The notes: a model not told the origin generated them from the letters alone. Counted from the first letter of the stretch, positions 25,424-36,313 are shown. The stretch: DNA of 64,000 bases from Clostridium novyi NT (GCF_000014125.1 NC_008593.1:1860001-1924000); one strand, 5' to 3'. Numbers and translations: made by a program.

Positions 25424-27721
25424 CTATTCTAAAACAATTTTATCATCAACTACTTTTGCATTTATGTTAGAACCTTCTTTAAACTTTTTAAGAAGATATG
25501 CTTCTGCTATTTCATCTTCAATATGTCTTTGTATAGCTCTTCTTAAAGGTCTAGCACCGTATTTTTTATCATATCCTATTTTTAGGATATAATCTTTTAC
25601 TGTATCATCAATAGTTAATGTTAATTTCTTTCCTTTAATCTCATTTTTAACTTCATCTATCATTAAATCAATGATTTTATATAATTCTTCTTTATTTAAA
25701 TTGTTAAATACCACTATTTCATCTATTCTATTTATAAACTCCGGTCTAAATGTTTCTTTTAAAGCTTCTTTAACACGGATTTCCATAGCATCATAGCCTT
25801 CTTTTCCAAAACCTATGCTATCACTTTTAAAGTTAGTACCTACATTTGATGTCATTATAATTACTGTGTTTTCAAAAGAAACCATTCTTCCTTGGCTATC
25901 TGTAAGTCTTCCATCTTCAAGTATTTGAAGCAACATATTAAATACATCTGGATGAGCTTTTTCTATTTCATCTAAAAGTATTACTGAATATGGCTTTCTT
26001 CTAACTTTTTCTGTTAATTGTCCTCCATTATCATATCCTACATATCCTGGAGGCGCTCCAATTAACTTAGATACAGTGTGCTTTTCCATGTACTCAGACA
26101 TATCTATTCTAATTAAAGCATCTTCACTTTCAAATAAATCACTTGCAAGTGCTTTTACAAGTTCTGTTTTTCCAACTCCTGTAGGTCCAACAAATATAAA
26201 TGAAGCTGGTTTTTTCTTTTTTCTAAATCCTAATCTATTACGACGTATTGCCCTCCCTAAAGATTTTACTGCTTCATTTTGCCCTATAACTCTTTTGTGA
26301 AGTCTTTCTTCTAGGTTTATAAGTTTTTCCCCTTCTTCTTCTGTAATTCTTTGAACTGGTATTTTAGTCCAAGCTTCTATTACAAATGCAATATCTTCAG
26401 TGGTTAATTCTACATCAGTACATTGTTTTCTCAATTCATCTATTTTATCTTTTAACCTGCATTCTTCTACTTTACATTCTGCTGCTTTTTCATAGTCATC
26501 ACTATCAGCTGCCTTTTGTTTTTCATTTTGAACTTTTTCAAGTTCATCTTCTAGTGACTTTAATTCAACTAATCCTTTATTTTTTAAGTTAGCTCTGGAA
26601 CTCGCTTCATCAATTACATCTATAGCTTTGTCAGGTAAGAATCTATCATTTATATATCTTTCTGATAGATTTACAGCGTTTTCAATTACTTCATGAGATA
26701 TTTTAACTTGATGATATTGTTCATAGTAATCTTTTATGCCTTCTAATATTTCTATAGTTTCCTCAACTGTAGGTTCTTCTACTAAGACAGGTTGAAATCT
26801 TCTCTCTAGAGCAGAATCTTTTTCTATATATTTTCTATACTCATCTAAAGTGGTTGCTCCTATTACTTGTATCTCACCTCTTGCAAGAGCAGGTTTTAAA
26901 ATGTTTGCAGCATTCATAGAGCCACCTTGTGCTTCTCCTGCACCCATTATATTATGAAGCTCATCAATTACCAATATAACATTACCATTTGATTTAGCTT
27001 CATCAATTATGGACTTCATTCTACTTTCAAATTGCCCTCGAAATTGAGTCCCTGCAACAACTGCTGTAAGATCTAACAAGTACACTTCAGTCTCAAATAA
27101 TTTTGCTGGAACATTTTTTTCTGAAATTCTAACTGCCAATCCCTCCGCAATAGCTGTTTTACCTACACCTGGTTCACCTATTAATATTGGATTATTTTTA
27201 TTTCTTCTATTTAAAATTTGAATTACTCTATCTATTTCTCTATTTCTACCAACTACTTTATCAACCTTATGCTCTTTTGCCTTATCAGTTAAATTTATTC
27301 CATATTTATTTAAATATTTTGTCTTTTTCTTATTCTTAAATATGTTTTTAGTTCTTATACCTTCACTATTAGTTTTATCTTTCTCTGATGTTTTCTCTTT
27401 ATCAAATTCAAGAGAATCTAAATTATCTGCATAATCTTCTTCATCATTTTTAGGAAATATTCCATTTAAAACATTAGTAAGAAAATTATTATTTGCTAAA
27501 TCATCTATATTAGTCTCTTCAAATACTTTATTCATCTGTTCTGTTAGATTATCCATATCTTCTGAAGTTATTCCCGCTTGCTTCATGAATTGATCCATTA
27601 TGGGCATACCCATTTTTTTAGCGCACTCCAAACATATTCCAACCATTTTTGTTTTTCCATCTTCTATCTTTGCTGTGTATATAGTTGCTATATTCTTTTT
27701 GCAAATGGAACACATTTCCAT
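25424..27721 (-). CDS. ClpE-like AAA+ unfoldase with N-terminal zinc finger
   Basis: 765 residues. The N-terminus has a C4 zinc finger (CSICKK, CLECAK) and lacks the usual Clp N domain, the layout of ClpE. Then follow AAA module 1 (Walker A GEPGVGKT near 190), a short middle domain with a UVR-type segment ([13 protein letters not shown]), and AAA module 2 (GPTGVGKT near 505, [10 protein letters not shown], arginine fingers) with the D2-small domain. It should unfold proteins, probably for ClpP. GGAG lies 9 bases before ATG 27721; the earlier ATG touches the GGAG. No CtsR-type GGTCAAA repeats were seen upstream. An acidic, low-complexity linker spans about 95-140. Confidence 0.9.
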   Translation of the reverse strand: MEMCSICKKNIATIYTAKIEDGKTKMVGICLECAKKMGMPIMDQFMKQAGITSEDMDNLTEQMNKVFEETNIDDLANNNFLTNVLNGIFPKNDEEDYADNLDSLEFDKEKTSEKDKTNSEGIRTKNIFKNKKKTKYLNKYGINLTDKAKEHKVDKVVGRNREIDRVIQILNRRNKNNPILIGEPGVGKTAIAEGLAVRISEKNVPAKLFETEVYLLDLTAVVAGTQFRGQFESRMKSIIDEAKSNGNVILVIDELHNIMGAGEAQGGSMNAANILKPALARGEIQVIGATTLDEYRKYIEKDSALERRFQPVLVEEPTVEETIEILEGIKDYYEQYHQVKISHEVIENAVNLSERYINDRFLPDKAIDVIDEASSRANLKNKGLVELKSLEDELEKVQNEKQKAADSDDYEKAAECKVEECRLKDKIDELRKQCTDVELTTEDIAFVIEAWTKIPVQRITEEEGEKLINLEERLHKRVIGQNEAVKSLGRAIRRNRLGFRKKKKPASFIFVGPTGVGKTELVKALASDLFESEDALIRIDMSEYMEKHTVSKLIGAPPGYVGYDNGGQLTEKVRRKPYSVILLDEIEKAHPDVFNMLLQILEDGRLTDSQGRMVSFENTVIIMTSNVGTNFKSDSIGFGKEGYDAMEIRVKEALKETFRPEFINRIDEIVVFNNLNKEELYKIIDLMIDEVKNEIKGKKLTLTIDDTVKDYILKIGYDKKYGARPLRRAIQRHIEDEIAEAYLLKKFKEGSNINAKVVDDKIVLE

Positions 27722-27912
27722 AATTATCATCTCCGTAATCTATTTGATTGAATTTAACACCCGAAATACATTATATCATATTATTATCTATAGATTTTAA
27801 TTCAAATATGTCCTTTATACAAATTAATTTTTTCTTAACTTTTAAAGTTATACACATTTTCACCACTTTATTAATAGACTATATTAATACTAATAATGGG
27901 AGGATGATTATA

Positions 27913-29259
27913 TTGGATACTTCCCTATACAGAAAACTAGTAGTTGCTGTTAATACCAAAGTTCCACTAATAACTGGAGAATATGGTCAAGCTATAAATT
28001 TTGATAACGCGGCCACAACACCTCCATTTAAAACTGTAATAAATGATATTATAAAATTTATGTATTTGTATTCCTCCGTTCACAGAGGCTTTGGATATAA
28101 ATCTCAGTTTTCTACTAAAATATATGAAAACAGCAGAAATGTTGTTGCAAAATTTGTTAACTGTAGCACAGAAGCTAATTCAATAATATTTGTAAAAAAT
28201 ACAACAGAAGCTATAAATAAACTGGCAAGTACTCTTTATCCTAAACTTAAAGATTCAGTAGTTTTATCAACAGATATGGAACATCACTCAAACGATCTTC
28301 CATGGAGAAAATACAATGTTGATTATATATCTATAGATAAAAATTGTAGATTATCTTTAGATGACTTAACAATGAAACTTCAAGAATATAATGGCCGTGT
28401 TAAACTTGTAGCTGTAACAGGTGCTTCAAATGTAACTGGTTATAAAAATCCTATTCATAAAATTGCAAAAATAGTCCACAGTTATGGTGCAAAACTTTTA
28501 GTTGATGGAGCCCAATTAGTACCCCATGCAATGGTTGACATGAAGCCTATGGATTCAGATGAGCATATAGATTATCTTGCTTTTTCTGCTCATAAAATGT
28601 ATGCACCATTTGGTAGTGGAGTTTTAATTGGTCCTAAATCTGATTTTAATGATGTTGCACCTGATTATTCAGGTGGAGGAACTGTAGATATAGTAACTCA
28701 TGATTATATAAAATGGCTAGATACTCCAAATAAAGATGAAGCAGGTTCCCCTAACGTTTTTGGCGTTGTTGCTCTTGCATCAGCACTTGAAACATTAAAT
28801 AAAATTGGTATGACAAATGTTGAAAGATACGAAAATTATTTATCTAAATATCTTATAGATGCACTAAAAAATATTCCTGGACTAAAAATTTACTGCGACG
28901 ATAATCCTTCTTACAATCACATAGCTACAATTCCATTTAATATAATTGGAATGAATCATGAAACGGTGGCTAAAATTTTGTCTTATGAATTTGGTATTTC
29001 TGTACGAGATGGATGTTTTTGCGCTCAACCATATGTGCAAAAAATATTAGGATTAACCAAAAAAGAAATAGATGATAGGATTTTAACTGGTAGTCATAAA
29101 CCAGGCATGGTTAGAATAAGTCTTGGAATTTATAATACTCCAAAGGAAATAGATGTTTTAATTTATGCACTTACTAAAATTACATCTAAAAAAGAACAAT
29201 ATATAAAAAAATACTCATCTTTACCTAATGATCTTTACTTTCCAATATATAATAAATAA
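27913..29259 (+). CDS. Class V aminotransferase, SufS/NifS-like
   Basis: 448 residues. NFDNAATTPP at the N-terminus, MEHHSNDLPWR, DGAQLVPH and the PLP-lysine motif FSAHKMYAPFGSG are typical of the cysteine desulfurase/selenocysteine lyase group; a Cys-containing RDGCFCAQPY loop stands where SufS has its catalytic Cys. GGGAGG lies 9 bases before TTG 27913, while the in-frame ATG 27904 abuts it, so TTG is the likely start. The C-terminal 40 residues extend past the usual end. It is monocistronic and divergent from the Clp gene. It might equally be a desulfurase or an aminotransferase of unknown substrate. Confidence 0.85.
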   Translation: MDTSLYRKLVVAVNTKVPLITGEYGQAINFDNAATTPPFKTVINDIIKFMYLYSSVHRGFGYKSQFSTKIYENSRNVVAKFVNCSTEANSIIFVKNTTEAINKLASTLYPKLKDSVVLSTDMEHHSNDLPWRKYNVDYISIDKNCRLSLDDLTMKLQEYNGRVKLVAVTGASNVTGYKNPIHKIAKIVHSYGAKLLVDGAQLVPHAMVDMKPMDSDEHIDYLAFSAHKMYAPFGSGVLIGPKSDFNDVAPDYSGGGTVDIVTHDYIKWLDTPNKDEAGSPNVFGVVALASALETLNKIGMTNVERYENYLSKYLIDALKNIPGLKIYCDDNPSYNHIATIPFNIIGMNHETVAKILSYEFGISVRDGCFCAQPYVQKILGLTKKEIDDRILTGSHKPGMVRISLGIYNTPKEIDVLIYALTKITSKKEQYIKKYSSLPNDLYFPIYNK

Positions 29260-29267
29260 TAAAATTT

Positions 29268-29304
29268 TGACAATTAATGAGTATAATTTAATTCATTAAT
29301 TGTC
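29268..29304. terminator. Bidirectional terminator
   Basis: GACAATTAATGA pairs with TCATTAATTGTC; it serves the aminotransferase gene (+) and the convergent ytrI gene (-). Confidence 0.75.
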
Positions 29305-29307
29305 TTC

Positions 29308-29778
29308 TTAATTATTTATGCATCTGGCCTCAATACATATTGAAGTAGTAGTTGATAGTATTACTTTTTTTACCCTTAATTTATATTCCTTGTCGTCTAT
29401 TTTCATAATTCTATTATCTATTATCTCACATAACATATCTGCATCTACTTTTTCCACTTCCTTTCCTAAAACAGAATTATACTTTTCTTTAATATTTTTT
29501 TCTAAATTTATTTTTGTTATATCATTTTTTTCATTTTCTTTTGGAAATGTCACTTCTATCTTAATCTTTTTTACTAATATTTTTTTATTATTAAATTTTT
29601 GTATTTTTTGAAGTTCCATATTATTTTCTTCAATTATAGAGTTTAAAACCTTTATTTCTCTTATATAATTATCAAATCTATAACTGACTAAAATACTCAT
29701 TAAAACTACTCCAACTATTCCCCCTATAAATAATCCAGTTGCAAAAAATGTAAAATACCTATTTTTCATTTTGTCCAT
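29308..29778 (-). CDS. ytrI: YtrI-like sporulation membrane protein
   Basis: About 156 residues: a single N-terminal membrane helix (FFATGLFIGGIVGVVLMSIL), a coiled-coil stretch (about 45-70) and a C-terminal alpha/beta part. Sequence alone would not name it; the assignment rests on position right after ytrH, as in B. subtilis, where the pair is made under sigma-E in the mother cell. The start overlaps the ytrH end; ATG 29778 or 29769 fit the membrane helix, while the open frame to 29790 begins with GTG. The ribosome site is weak, consistent with coupling to ytrH. Confidence 0.65.
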   Translation of the reverse strand: MDKMKNRYFTFFATGLFIGGIVGVVLMSILVSYRFDNYIREIKVLNSIIEENNMELQKIQKFNNKKILVKKIKIEVTFPKENEKNDITKINLEKNIKEKYNSVLGKEVEKVDADMLCEIIDNRIMKIDDKEYKLRVKKVILSTTTSICIEARCINN

Positions 29779-30104
29779 AAAAATCCACACTTTTCTATAA
29801 GTCTTAAAAGTCTTATTGCCATATTTGCTCCAATTAATGCAGCTAATATATATATGACTTGTTTTATTAATGAATTTATATTTCCTCTAAAAAATCCTTC
29901 TTCTAATATTTCAAAAGAAGAAAATGTTCCTCCAATGGCTGTTGCAACTGCCCATATTTTTATACTTTCTCCTAGTTCTATCATGGTTTTTAATGGTGGA
30001 TGATTTGTAATAATAGCTCCCACACCTACAGCAAAACTTCCTCCAACTATAATTCCAAAAGATACTAAAAAACTATATATGGTACTAGTAAAAAAATTAG
30101 ACAC
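29766..30104 (-). CDS. ytrH: YtrH-family sporulation protein
   Basis: 112 residues with three membrane helices and the YtrH hallmark PPLKTMIELGESIKIWAVAT followed by AIGGTF. YtrH is a mother-cell membrane protein needed for proper spore formation in Bacillus. GTG 30104 is preceded by GAAGGTGA. A 42-base palindrome (30115-30156) ends in this ribosome site, which could affect translation. No convincing sigma-E promoter was found by eye. Confidence 0.88.
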   Translation of the reverse strand: MSNFFTSTIYSFLVSFGIIVGGSFAVGVGAIITNHPPLKTMIELGESIKIWAVATAIGGTFSSFEILEEGFFRGNINSLIKQVIYILAALIGANMAIRLLRLIEKCGFLWTK

Positions 30105-30114
30105 CCTGTATCAC

Positions 30115-30156
30115 CTTCATAATTTATAAGAATAGTATTCCTTATAAATTATGAAG
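30115..30156. repeat. Perfect palindrome in ytrH 5' region
   Basis: CTTCATAATTTATAAG (30115-30130) is the exact reverse complement of 30141-30156, and the 10-base middle is itself nearly palindromic. There is no T run, so it is not a standard terminator; the last bases of the minus-strand arm belong to the AAGGTGA ribosome site of ytrH. Confidence 0.7.
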
Positions 30157-30177
30157 TAGGTGTCTTTAATATTACAT

Positions 30178-33100
30178 TTAAGAATATATATCCGAAAACT
30201 CTATCATTATTTTTTCTATTTTATTAGAATTTGCATTTGTATATTTCTTAGCAGTTTTATTTTGTTTTTCTAATACTTTACACGGTAATTTAATTATAAA
30301 CTCACTGCCTCGTCCAAGCTTACTCTTTAAAGTTATATTACCATCATGAAGTTCTACAATTGACTTAACAAGGGCAAGTCCAATTCCACTGCCCTCTCTA
30401 TTTCTTGAAAGAGATTTATCCACTTGAATAAATCTATCAAATATTATAGATTGCTTTTCTTTAGGTATTCCAATACCATCATCTTTTACTGATATTACAA
30501 TATTATTATCTTCCTCTTTCATTGTAACAAATATATTACCACCTTTATTGGTAAACTTAACTGCATTTGAAAGCAAGTTTAGTATAATTCTTTCTATTTT
30601 GTCCACATCACAAGCCATGGTTTTTTCTTCTATGAAAGTATCAAAAATTAAATTTATTCCTTTACTTTCTATATATTGTGCTACAGATAAAGTTATAGTT
30701 TCTACTATGTTGACTATGTTAACATTTATCATATTTAATTTAAAGAATCCAGAATCTATTTTAGTAATATCAATTAGATTATTTATGAGCCTTACTAGTC
30801 TATAGCAATTTTGTTTCACAGTACCCATATATTTATCTACTTTTTCTTTATTCTCCAAATCCTCATTTTCTAATAACACATTTAACATTTGATATCCACT
30901 AAATATAACATTTAATGGAGTTCTTAATTCATGAGAAATATTTGCAAAAAACTCTGTTCTCATTTCTTCATATTTTATACTTTCATTTAAGAGTTTAGTT
31001 CTTTCATCTACAGTATTCTTAAGTTCCTTATTTAAGGTATTTATTTCTTCATACATAAAAGCGTTTTCAATGGAGATTGCTGCCTGTGATGCTATAAGTT
31101 CTACTATACTTAATCTTTTTTCATTAAATATTCCCGAGGAAAATCTATTTTCTAAATATATTATTCCGATTATTTTTTCTTTAGCTATTATAGGTGTGCA
31201 CAAAATTGATTTTACTTTATTATCTACTATATACTTATCATCAAAAACTATATCTTCGCATTTACCATCATCTAAAAGAATACTTTTCTTTGTTCTAACA
31301 ACATAATTTACTAAAAGTTTAGAAATTTTTGTATATTCCTCAAGTGCTATAGGATTTTCCATTACAGAACATATATCATCAACTTCTCCCTCAGCTTCTA
31401 TAAATAATTTATTATTTTTATTTAATATTAGACATCCTCTTTCTGCCTCAACACTTGCAATTAAGTTTATCATAAGTTCTTTTAATAAATTCTCTAGAAC
31501 AATTTCTCCAGAAATCGATTGAAATGCTTTGATAAATTTCATAAACTCATACTTATTTCTCTTCATTTTAATAGAACATTGAAATATATCATCAATGTAT
31601 AATTTATTTACTATATCACTAACTAAAAAATAACCATTTTTATTATAAGAAGAGTTCTTTTTAAAAATTTCTGGATATTTATTTTCTAAGTCCTTTACCT
31701 TTAACCTACAACCCCATCTTTTATAAAATGTATATGCTTGAATTAAATATAACTTACTTACAGTTATATTTCCTTGAGATTTATAATGATCTCCTGCAAT
31801 TTCACTAATTAAAGCTATATTATTTATCATATTATTCTTAGTTGCAATTTTTATTGCCTCATCATATAATCGCTCTGACTTATATCCTTTGTTTATCACT
31901 CTATAAAATTCTGCTTTAACTAGTATATACATACTCAAAAAAATATCTGAATTTATATTTACCTTTTTCTTAATATATTTCATATAGGATCTTATTTTTT
32001 TTGTATAATTTCTTTTTTGACTTTCAGGACATTTTTCAAGTAACTTTATGTTTGTAAGACACGCAAATATATAATATAAACTATCTATATAAACTTCATT
32101 TAAGTTATTGTTATTATTTTCTCTAGCTTTCATAATTTCTATAGAATCTTCATAATTACCGAGAATATAATTTAACATTATTTTATAAGTGTACATTCCT
32201 AAATATTCTCTTTCAATTATATAATCTTTTGCCGATAACACTTCGTTTTCTTCATCTGCTATTAAAACATCTATAATACGTCTATTTAATACTAAGTTAT
32301 CTCTTATATCATCAAAGTTGCTTTTTTCTATATCATCAATATATACTTTTATTTTATTTTTTATTTCTAATAAATTTTCACCCTTCATTAAAAATACAGT
32401 AATCATATTATTTAATGTAAATGCTGCACAACTATTTTCCCCAGTATCCATACATATATTGTAACATTTACATAAATGATCAAGAGTTGTATTATAATCA
32501 TTACTCCAAAGCACCATAAAATTAGCAAATACTGTATATGCTTTTGCATATATTATTGTATCTATTTTTTTATAACACTTTTTTAAATCATTTAATGCCA
32601 TTTCATAACTTTTTCCATAATTTTTTAATAAATTCATAATTAAAAACTCATAATTTATGTTTGTAAAAATCTCATTATTAGATTTTGTGTTATATAAATT
32701 TATTTGCATTTCTTTTAACACTAGTAGTATAAATAAATTTTTGTCATAGAGTATTGCTAAAAAACTCATATTAAAAAATAATTTTTTGAGTTCTTCCATT
32801 ATACCGTTTTCTTTTATAATATACCTGTTGTTATTAACTATGCTTTTCTTCATTAATCTAAACTTTAATGTCTCACAACAAATCTTTATAAAACTAGGTT
32901 TTTCTGAAATATGTATTCCTAAAACTTTTAATGCATTTATTCCAGTTTCAATAGCTTTATCCATCTGTTTAAAATATGTGTATATACAAACTTTCATATT
33001 ATATATTTTTATAGTTTCCCATGGTGTTTTTACGTTTTTTAATATAATTTTAAAGAGTTCTTCCGCTTTTTCAAAATTTTTATTCATAAATTCACATTCT

Positions 33101-35178
33101 GCTAATTCTATATTAACTGCATAAGTTAAATCATAATCTTTTTCCCAGCTATTTTCTTCTAATAAATTATATGCTACTTCAAAGTACCCTAAAGCTAATT
33201 GGTGTATACCAGCTTCCTTTTCTTTTAATCCAATATTTAAATTTAATTTAATCAACTTATATATTTCATCATAGTTTGTAATTAAATTTCTTCCTTTGTT
33301 TAGCTGATTTACTACCTCAAAGAGTTTACTTTCTAAATTATTCTTTGAATATTCATTATAAAAATATCTTCCAATAGATAAATGATACTTCTCTTTTTTT
33401 TCTTTAGAGATTCCATCATAAATTTGCATTTGTATTTGACTATGTGCAAATCTATATACCTTATTTTTAGGGTTTTTAGTTGCATATTCATCAAGTATTA
33501 TTACACCTTCTGTAATAGCCGGTATTATATTATTGAATATAACATTAATAGATGTATTTAAAATCTCACTTATACATTTTAAAGAAAATTCTTGTCCTAT
33601 ACATGATCCAAGTTTTAATATTTCTTTTGTATCACTTGAAAGTTGATTAATTTTTCTGATTATTATTTCGAATATACTATTTTCTATTTTCATATTTTTT
33701 AATAATTTCATATTCCATGCCCATTTATTATTAGTATAATCGAATTTTAAAACCCCATTTAAATACATACTTTCAATGCTTGTCTTTATAAAAAATGGAT
33801 TTCCATCTGTTCTTATATTAATAAACTTAACAAGTTCTTTTACTTCTTCTTTACTACAATACAATGTATCACATATTAAATTTTCTATACTGTATTTATT
33901 TAAGGATTCTAATTTAATATTTAATACATCATCTTGTTCTACTATTTCTTTTAAGAATTTATTATTTTCTACATCAGTGGTTCTAAGGGTAGTTAATATA
34001 AATAGGTATTTATTTTCTTTATTTAAAAGGAATTTTCTTATAATATACAGTGAACTTTCATCTAACCACTGTATATCTTCTAAAAATATGGCTATAGGCT
34101 TTTTCATATTGAGAATTATTCTTGTAAATCTAATTATAACCATATTAAATCTACTTTTAGACTCTATAAACCCTCTTTCTTCTAATGGTGGTTGCTTTCC
34201 TATTAAAAATTCTGCCTCTGGTACAAATTTAGTTATGATTTGCGCATTACTTCCTAGTTCTTTTAAAATTTCTTTTTTTAGATAGCTTATTTTCTCCTCA
34301 TCTTCCATTAAAATTTTATTTATAAGCATTCTTGTACATTCAATTAAAGGATAATATGGAACATTATTGTTATATTTTTTGCATTTACTTGAAAGTAATA
34401 TTCCGCCCTCTTTTACTATCCTTTTACTTATTTCACTTCCAATAATGGTTTTTCCCATACCACTATCTCCTGATATAGCAACACATTGTAATGTGCCTCT
34501 ACAAGCTTTATGGTACTTATCCATTATAGTTTCAATTTCTTTTTCTCTTCCATATATTTTATTAGTAAATTTAAGTTTATCGGAAACATCCCTTTCCCCT
34601 AAAGGAAAATTGTATACCTCACCACTAAATATTAGTGATTTATAACATTTATTTAAATCTACTTTTATACCATAGATACTTTTATACCTTTCCTCTGAAT
34701 CTTTTTCCAATAACTTCATAACTATTTTTGATATGACTAGTGGTATTGTATTTTTAATTTTTTTAGGTGAAACTGGTTTCTTATTTGTATTACAATAAGA
34801 TAACTTAATTTCGTCATCAACTTCTATAGGCAGTTTTCCTGTAAGCATTCTATAAAAAATAACTCCTAAAGAATAATGGTCTGTTGAAAAGTCTACATTT
34901 TTTTTAATTCTTCCAATTTGTTCTGGAGCCATATATCTTAAATTATAGTTAATATCTCTACACATAAATGTTGATTCCATTAATTTCAATTGTCCATTTA
35001 TGTCTAAAATAATATTTTTAGGATTTAAATATTTATATATCATCCCTTCTTTATGTACTTCTGATACGGCATCAACAATTTTTAAAGCATTTTTAAGGAA
35101 TTCTTTTATACTCATATCTTTTTTGTTACATATAAATTCTTCTAAGATTACTTCACCTTTTTTTTTATAATATTCCAT
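30178..35178 (-). CDS. Giant pseudokinase-ATPase-GAF-histidine kinase signalling protein
   Basis: About 1666 residues. Domains in order: protein-kinase C-lobe (about 10-180; MAPEQIGR and DHYSLGVIFY are kept, but the HRD aspartate is replaced in IYKYLNPKN and DFG reads MES); an AAA_16-type ATPase (Walker A SGDSGMGKT near 240, Walker B IAIFLEDIQWLD); TPR-like helical repeats (about 620-1150); GAF domain (about 1210-1370); histidine kinase with FFANISHELRTP and ATPase boxes DDGIGIPKE and GSGIGLALVK. The pseudokinase N-lobe is almost absent. GGGGG lies 8 bases before ATG 35178. No response regulator is adjacent. Confidence 0.88.
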   Translation of the reverse strand: MEYYKKKGEVILEEFICNKKDMSIKEFLKNALKIVDAVSEVHKEGMIYKYLNPKNIILDINGQLKLMESTFMCRDINYNLRYMAPEQIGRIKKNVDFSTDHYSLGVIFYRMLTGKLPIEVDDEIKLSYCNTNKKPVSPKKIKNTIPLVISKIVMKLLEKDSEERYKSIYGIKVDLNKCYKSLIFSGEVYNFPLGERDVSDKLKFTNKIYGREKEIETIMDKYHKACRGTLQCVAISGDSGMGKTIIGSEISKRIVKEGGILLSSKCKKYNNNVPYYPLIECTRMLINKILMEDEEKISYLKKEILKELGSNAQIITKFVPEAEFLIGKQPPLEERGFIESKSRFNMVIIRFTRIILNMKKPIAIFLEDIQWLDESSLYIIRKFLLNKENKYLFILTTLRTTDVENNKFLKEIVEQDDVLNIKLESLNKYSIENLICDTLYCSKEEVKELVKFINIRTDGNPFFIKTSIESMYLNGVLKFDYTNNKWAWNMKLLKNMKIENSIFEIIIRKINQLSSDTKEILKLGSCIGQEFSLKCISEILNTSINVIFNNIIPAITEGVIILDEYATKNPKNKVYRFAHSQIQMQIYDGISKEKKEKYHLSIGRYFYNEYSKNNLESKLFEVVNQLNKGRNLITNYDEIYKLIKLNLNIGLKEKEAGIHQLALGYFEVAYNLLEENSWEKDYDLTYAVNIELAECEFMNKNFEKAEELFKIILKNVKTPWETIKIYNMKVCIYTYFKQMDKAIETGINALKVLGIHISEKPSFIKICCETLKFRLMKKSIVNNNRYIIKENGIMEELKKLFFNMSFLAILYDKNLFILLVLKEMQINLYNTKSNNEIFTNINYEFLIMNLLKNYGKSYEMALNDLKKCYKKIDTIIYAKAYTVFANFMVLWSNDYNTTLDHLCKCYNICMDTGENSCAAFTLNNMITVFLMKGENLLEIKNKIKVYIDDIEKSNFDDIRDNLVLNRRIIDVLIADEENEVLSAKDYIIEREYLGMYTYKIMLNYILGNYEDSIEIMKARENNNNNLNEVYIDSLYYIFACLTNIKLLEKCPESQKRNYTKKIRSYMKYIKKKVNINSDIFLSMYILVKAEFYRVINKGYKSERLYDEAIKIATKNNMINNIALISEIAGDHYKSQGNITVSKLYLIQAYTFYKRWGCRLKVKDLENKYPEIFKKNSSYNKNGYFLVSDIVNKLYIDDIFQCSIKMKRNKYEFMKFIKAFQSISGEIVLENLLKELMINLIASVEAERGCLILNKNNKLFIEAEGEVDDICSVMENPIALEEYTKISKLLVNYVVRTKKSILLDDGKCEDIVFDDKYIVDNKVKSILCTPIIAKEKIIGIIYLENRFSSGIFNEKRLSIVELIASQAAISIENAFMYEEINTLNKELKNTVDERTKLLNESIKYEEMRTEFFANISHELRTPLNVIFSGYQMLNVLLENEDLENKEKVDKYMGTVKQNCYRLVRLINNLIDITKIDSGFFKLNMINVNIVNIVETITLSVAQYIESKGINLIFDTFIEEKTMACDVDKIERIILNLLSNAVKFTNKGGNIFVTMKEEDNNIVISVKDDGIGIPKEKQSIIFDRFIQVDKSLSRNREGSGIGLALVKSIVELHDGNITLKSKLGRGSEFIIKLPCKVLEKQNKTAKKYTNANSNKIEKIMIEFSDIYS

Positions 35179-35294
35179 GAAAATTTCCCCCAATTTTTTT
35201 GCCACTTTATTTCATTATTGATACATATAATTATATATTATACTTATTTTTACATTTAGTGCAAACATTTCTCCAGGTTTTTTCAACATAATAA

Positions 35295-35320
35295 AAAGAG
35301 CAGTTCTATTTCTGCTCTTT
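35295..35320 (-). terminator. Terminator overlapping patatin gene end
   Basis: AAAGAGCAG pairs with CTGCTCTTT; the TAG stop codon of the patatin gene (35306-35308) is in the loop, so the stem includes its last codons. Confidence 0.75.
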
Positions 35321-36160
35321 CAACATTGTTTTTATATCCTCATAGGCCTGTTTTGCATCATTATATCCAAGATTATATAAAGCTTCTAATTTATCAACAT
35401 TTTTTTCTAATCTGTCGACTTTTAAATCCTTAGAAGGTCTAATTATAATTATCTTCCCCTCTTTTTCTAAATCCTCTATGTAATCTAAAGTTTCATTGTA
35501 TTCTTTATATCTGTTAAAAATTTTATTTACAAGTTTAGGATACTTTTTATACTTAAATTTTATAATTCTTTTATGTTTTATTGGCTCTTTTCTATATGCT
35601 TTAGTTCTTGTTAAAACTACTATATTTTTTGTATAGCCATCTTCAATTGCTTTTTTTATTGGAATAGAATCTGAAATCCCTCCATCTAAATATGGTTCCC
35701 CATTTAAATTTACAATTGGAGTTACTAATGGCAAACTGCTAGAAGCCCTTATTACTTTAAGTATGTCTTTACACTGATTTTTTTCAAAATACTCAGGTTC
35801 TCCTGTTTTACAATTAGTTGCCACTATCATAAATGTTTGATTAGATTTTTTAAATTGTTCATAATCAAATGGTTCAAGTTTATTTGGTACTTCATCATAA
35901 AGAAATTTTATACTAAATATACTTTTTTCTAATATAAGATTTTTAATTCCTATATATCTAGGATCATTTATATACTTTAAATTTACATCTCTACTTCTAT
36001 ATTTTTGTTTAGACACATATGAAGAAGCATTACAAGCTCCTGCAGATACCCCTATAACATACGGAGTATAAATATCTTTTTCCATAAGAAAATCTAGTAC
36101 ACCTGAGGTATAAATTCCTCTCATACCTCCACCTTCTAATACCAATCCTATATTATCCAT
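35306..36160 (-). CDS. Patatin-like phospholipase
   Basis: 284 residues: oxyanion loop LEGGGMRGIYTSGVL, nucleophile elbow GVSAGA (Ser near 40) and catalytic Asp in YLDGGISDSIP (near 160), the Ser-Asp dyad of patatins. The basic C-terminal half (KHKRIIKFKYKKYPK) resembles the YjjU-type group. It should deacylate lipids at the inner membrane face. AGGAGG precedes ATG 36160. A second patatin gene of a different subgroup lies at 59739-60677. Confidence 0.9.
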   Translation of the reverse strand: MDNIGLVLEGGGMRGIYTSGVLDFLMEKDIYTPYVIGVSAGACNASSYVSKQKYRSRDVNLKYINDPRYIGIKNLILEKSIFSIKFLYDEVPNKLEPFDYEQFKKSNQTFMIVATNCKTGEPEYFEKNQCKDILKVIRASSSLPLVTPIVNLNGEPYLDGGISDSIPIKKAIEDGYTKNIVVLTRTKAYRKEPIKHKRIIKFKYKKYPKLVNKIFNRYKEYNETLDYIEDLEKEGKIIIIRPSKDLKVDRLEKNVDKLEALYNLGYNDAKQAYEDIKTMLKEQK

Positions 36161-36234
36161 ATTACACCTCCTTTGTATTAAATTTTAGTCAATGATTAGG
36201 TATTATTCAACAACAATATTTTAATAAATAAAAA

Positions 36235-36275
36235 AACTGTTTATATATATTCACCTATATATAAACAGTTTTTAA
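36235..36275 (-). terminator. Terminator after spore coat genes
   Basis: AACTGTTTATATATA pairs with TATATATAAACAGTT, with A and T runs at either side. Confidence 0.75.
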
Positions 36276-36313
36276 TATATAATTTTTATTTTATACAATA
36301 AATTTTCCTATAA

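Noticed and set aside
27904..27906. ATG 27904 as start of the aminotransferase
   Set aside because: It touches the GGGAGG ribosome site; the TTG 9 bases on has proper spacing.
27722..27912. CtsR operator before the ClpE-like gene
   Set aside because: No GGTCAAA-type heptads in the gap; only an extended -10 element.
30115..30156. Palindrome as terminator of the giant histidine kinase gene
   Set aside because: It is downstream of that gene's stop, but has no T run and merges with the ytrH ribosome site.
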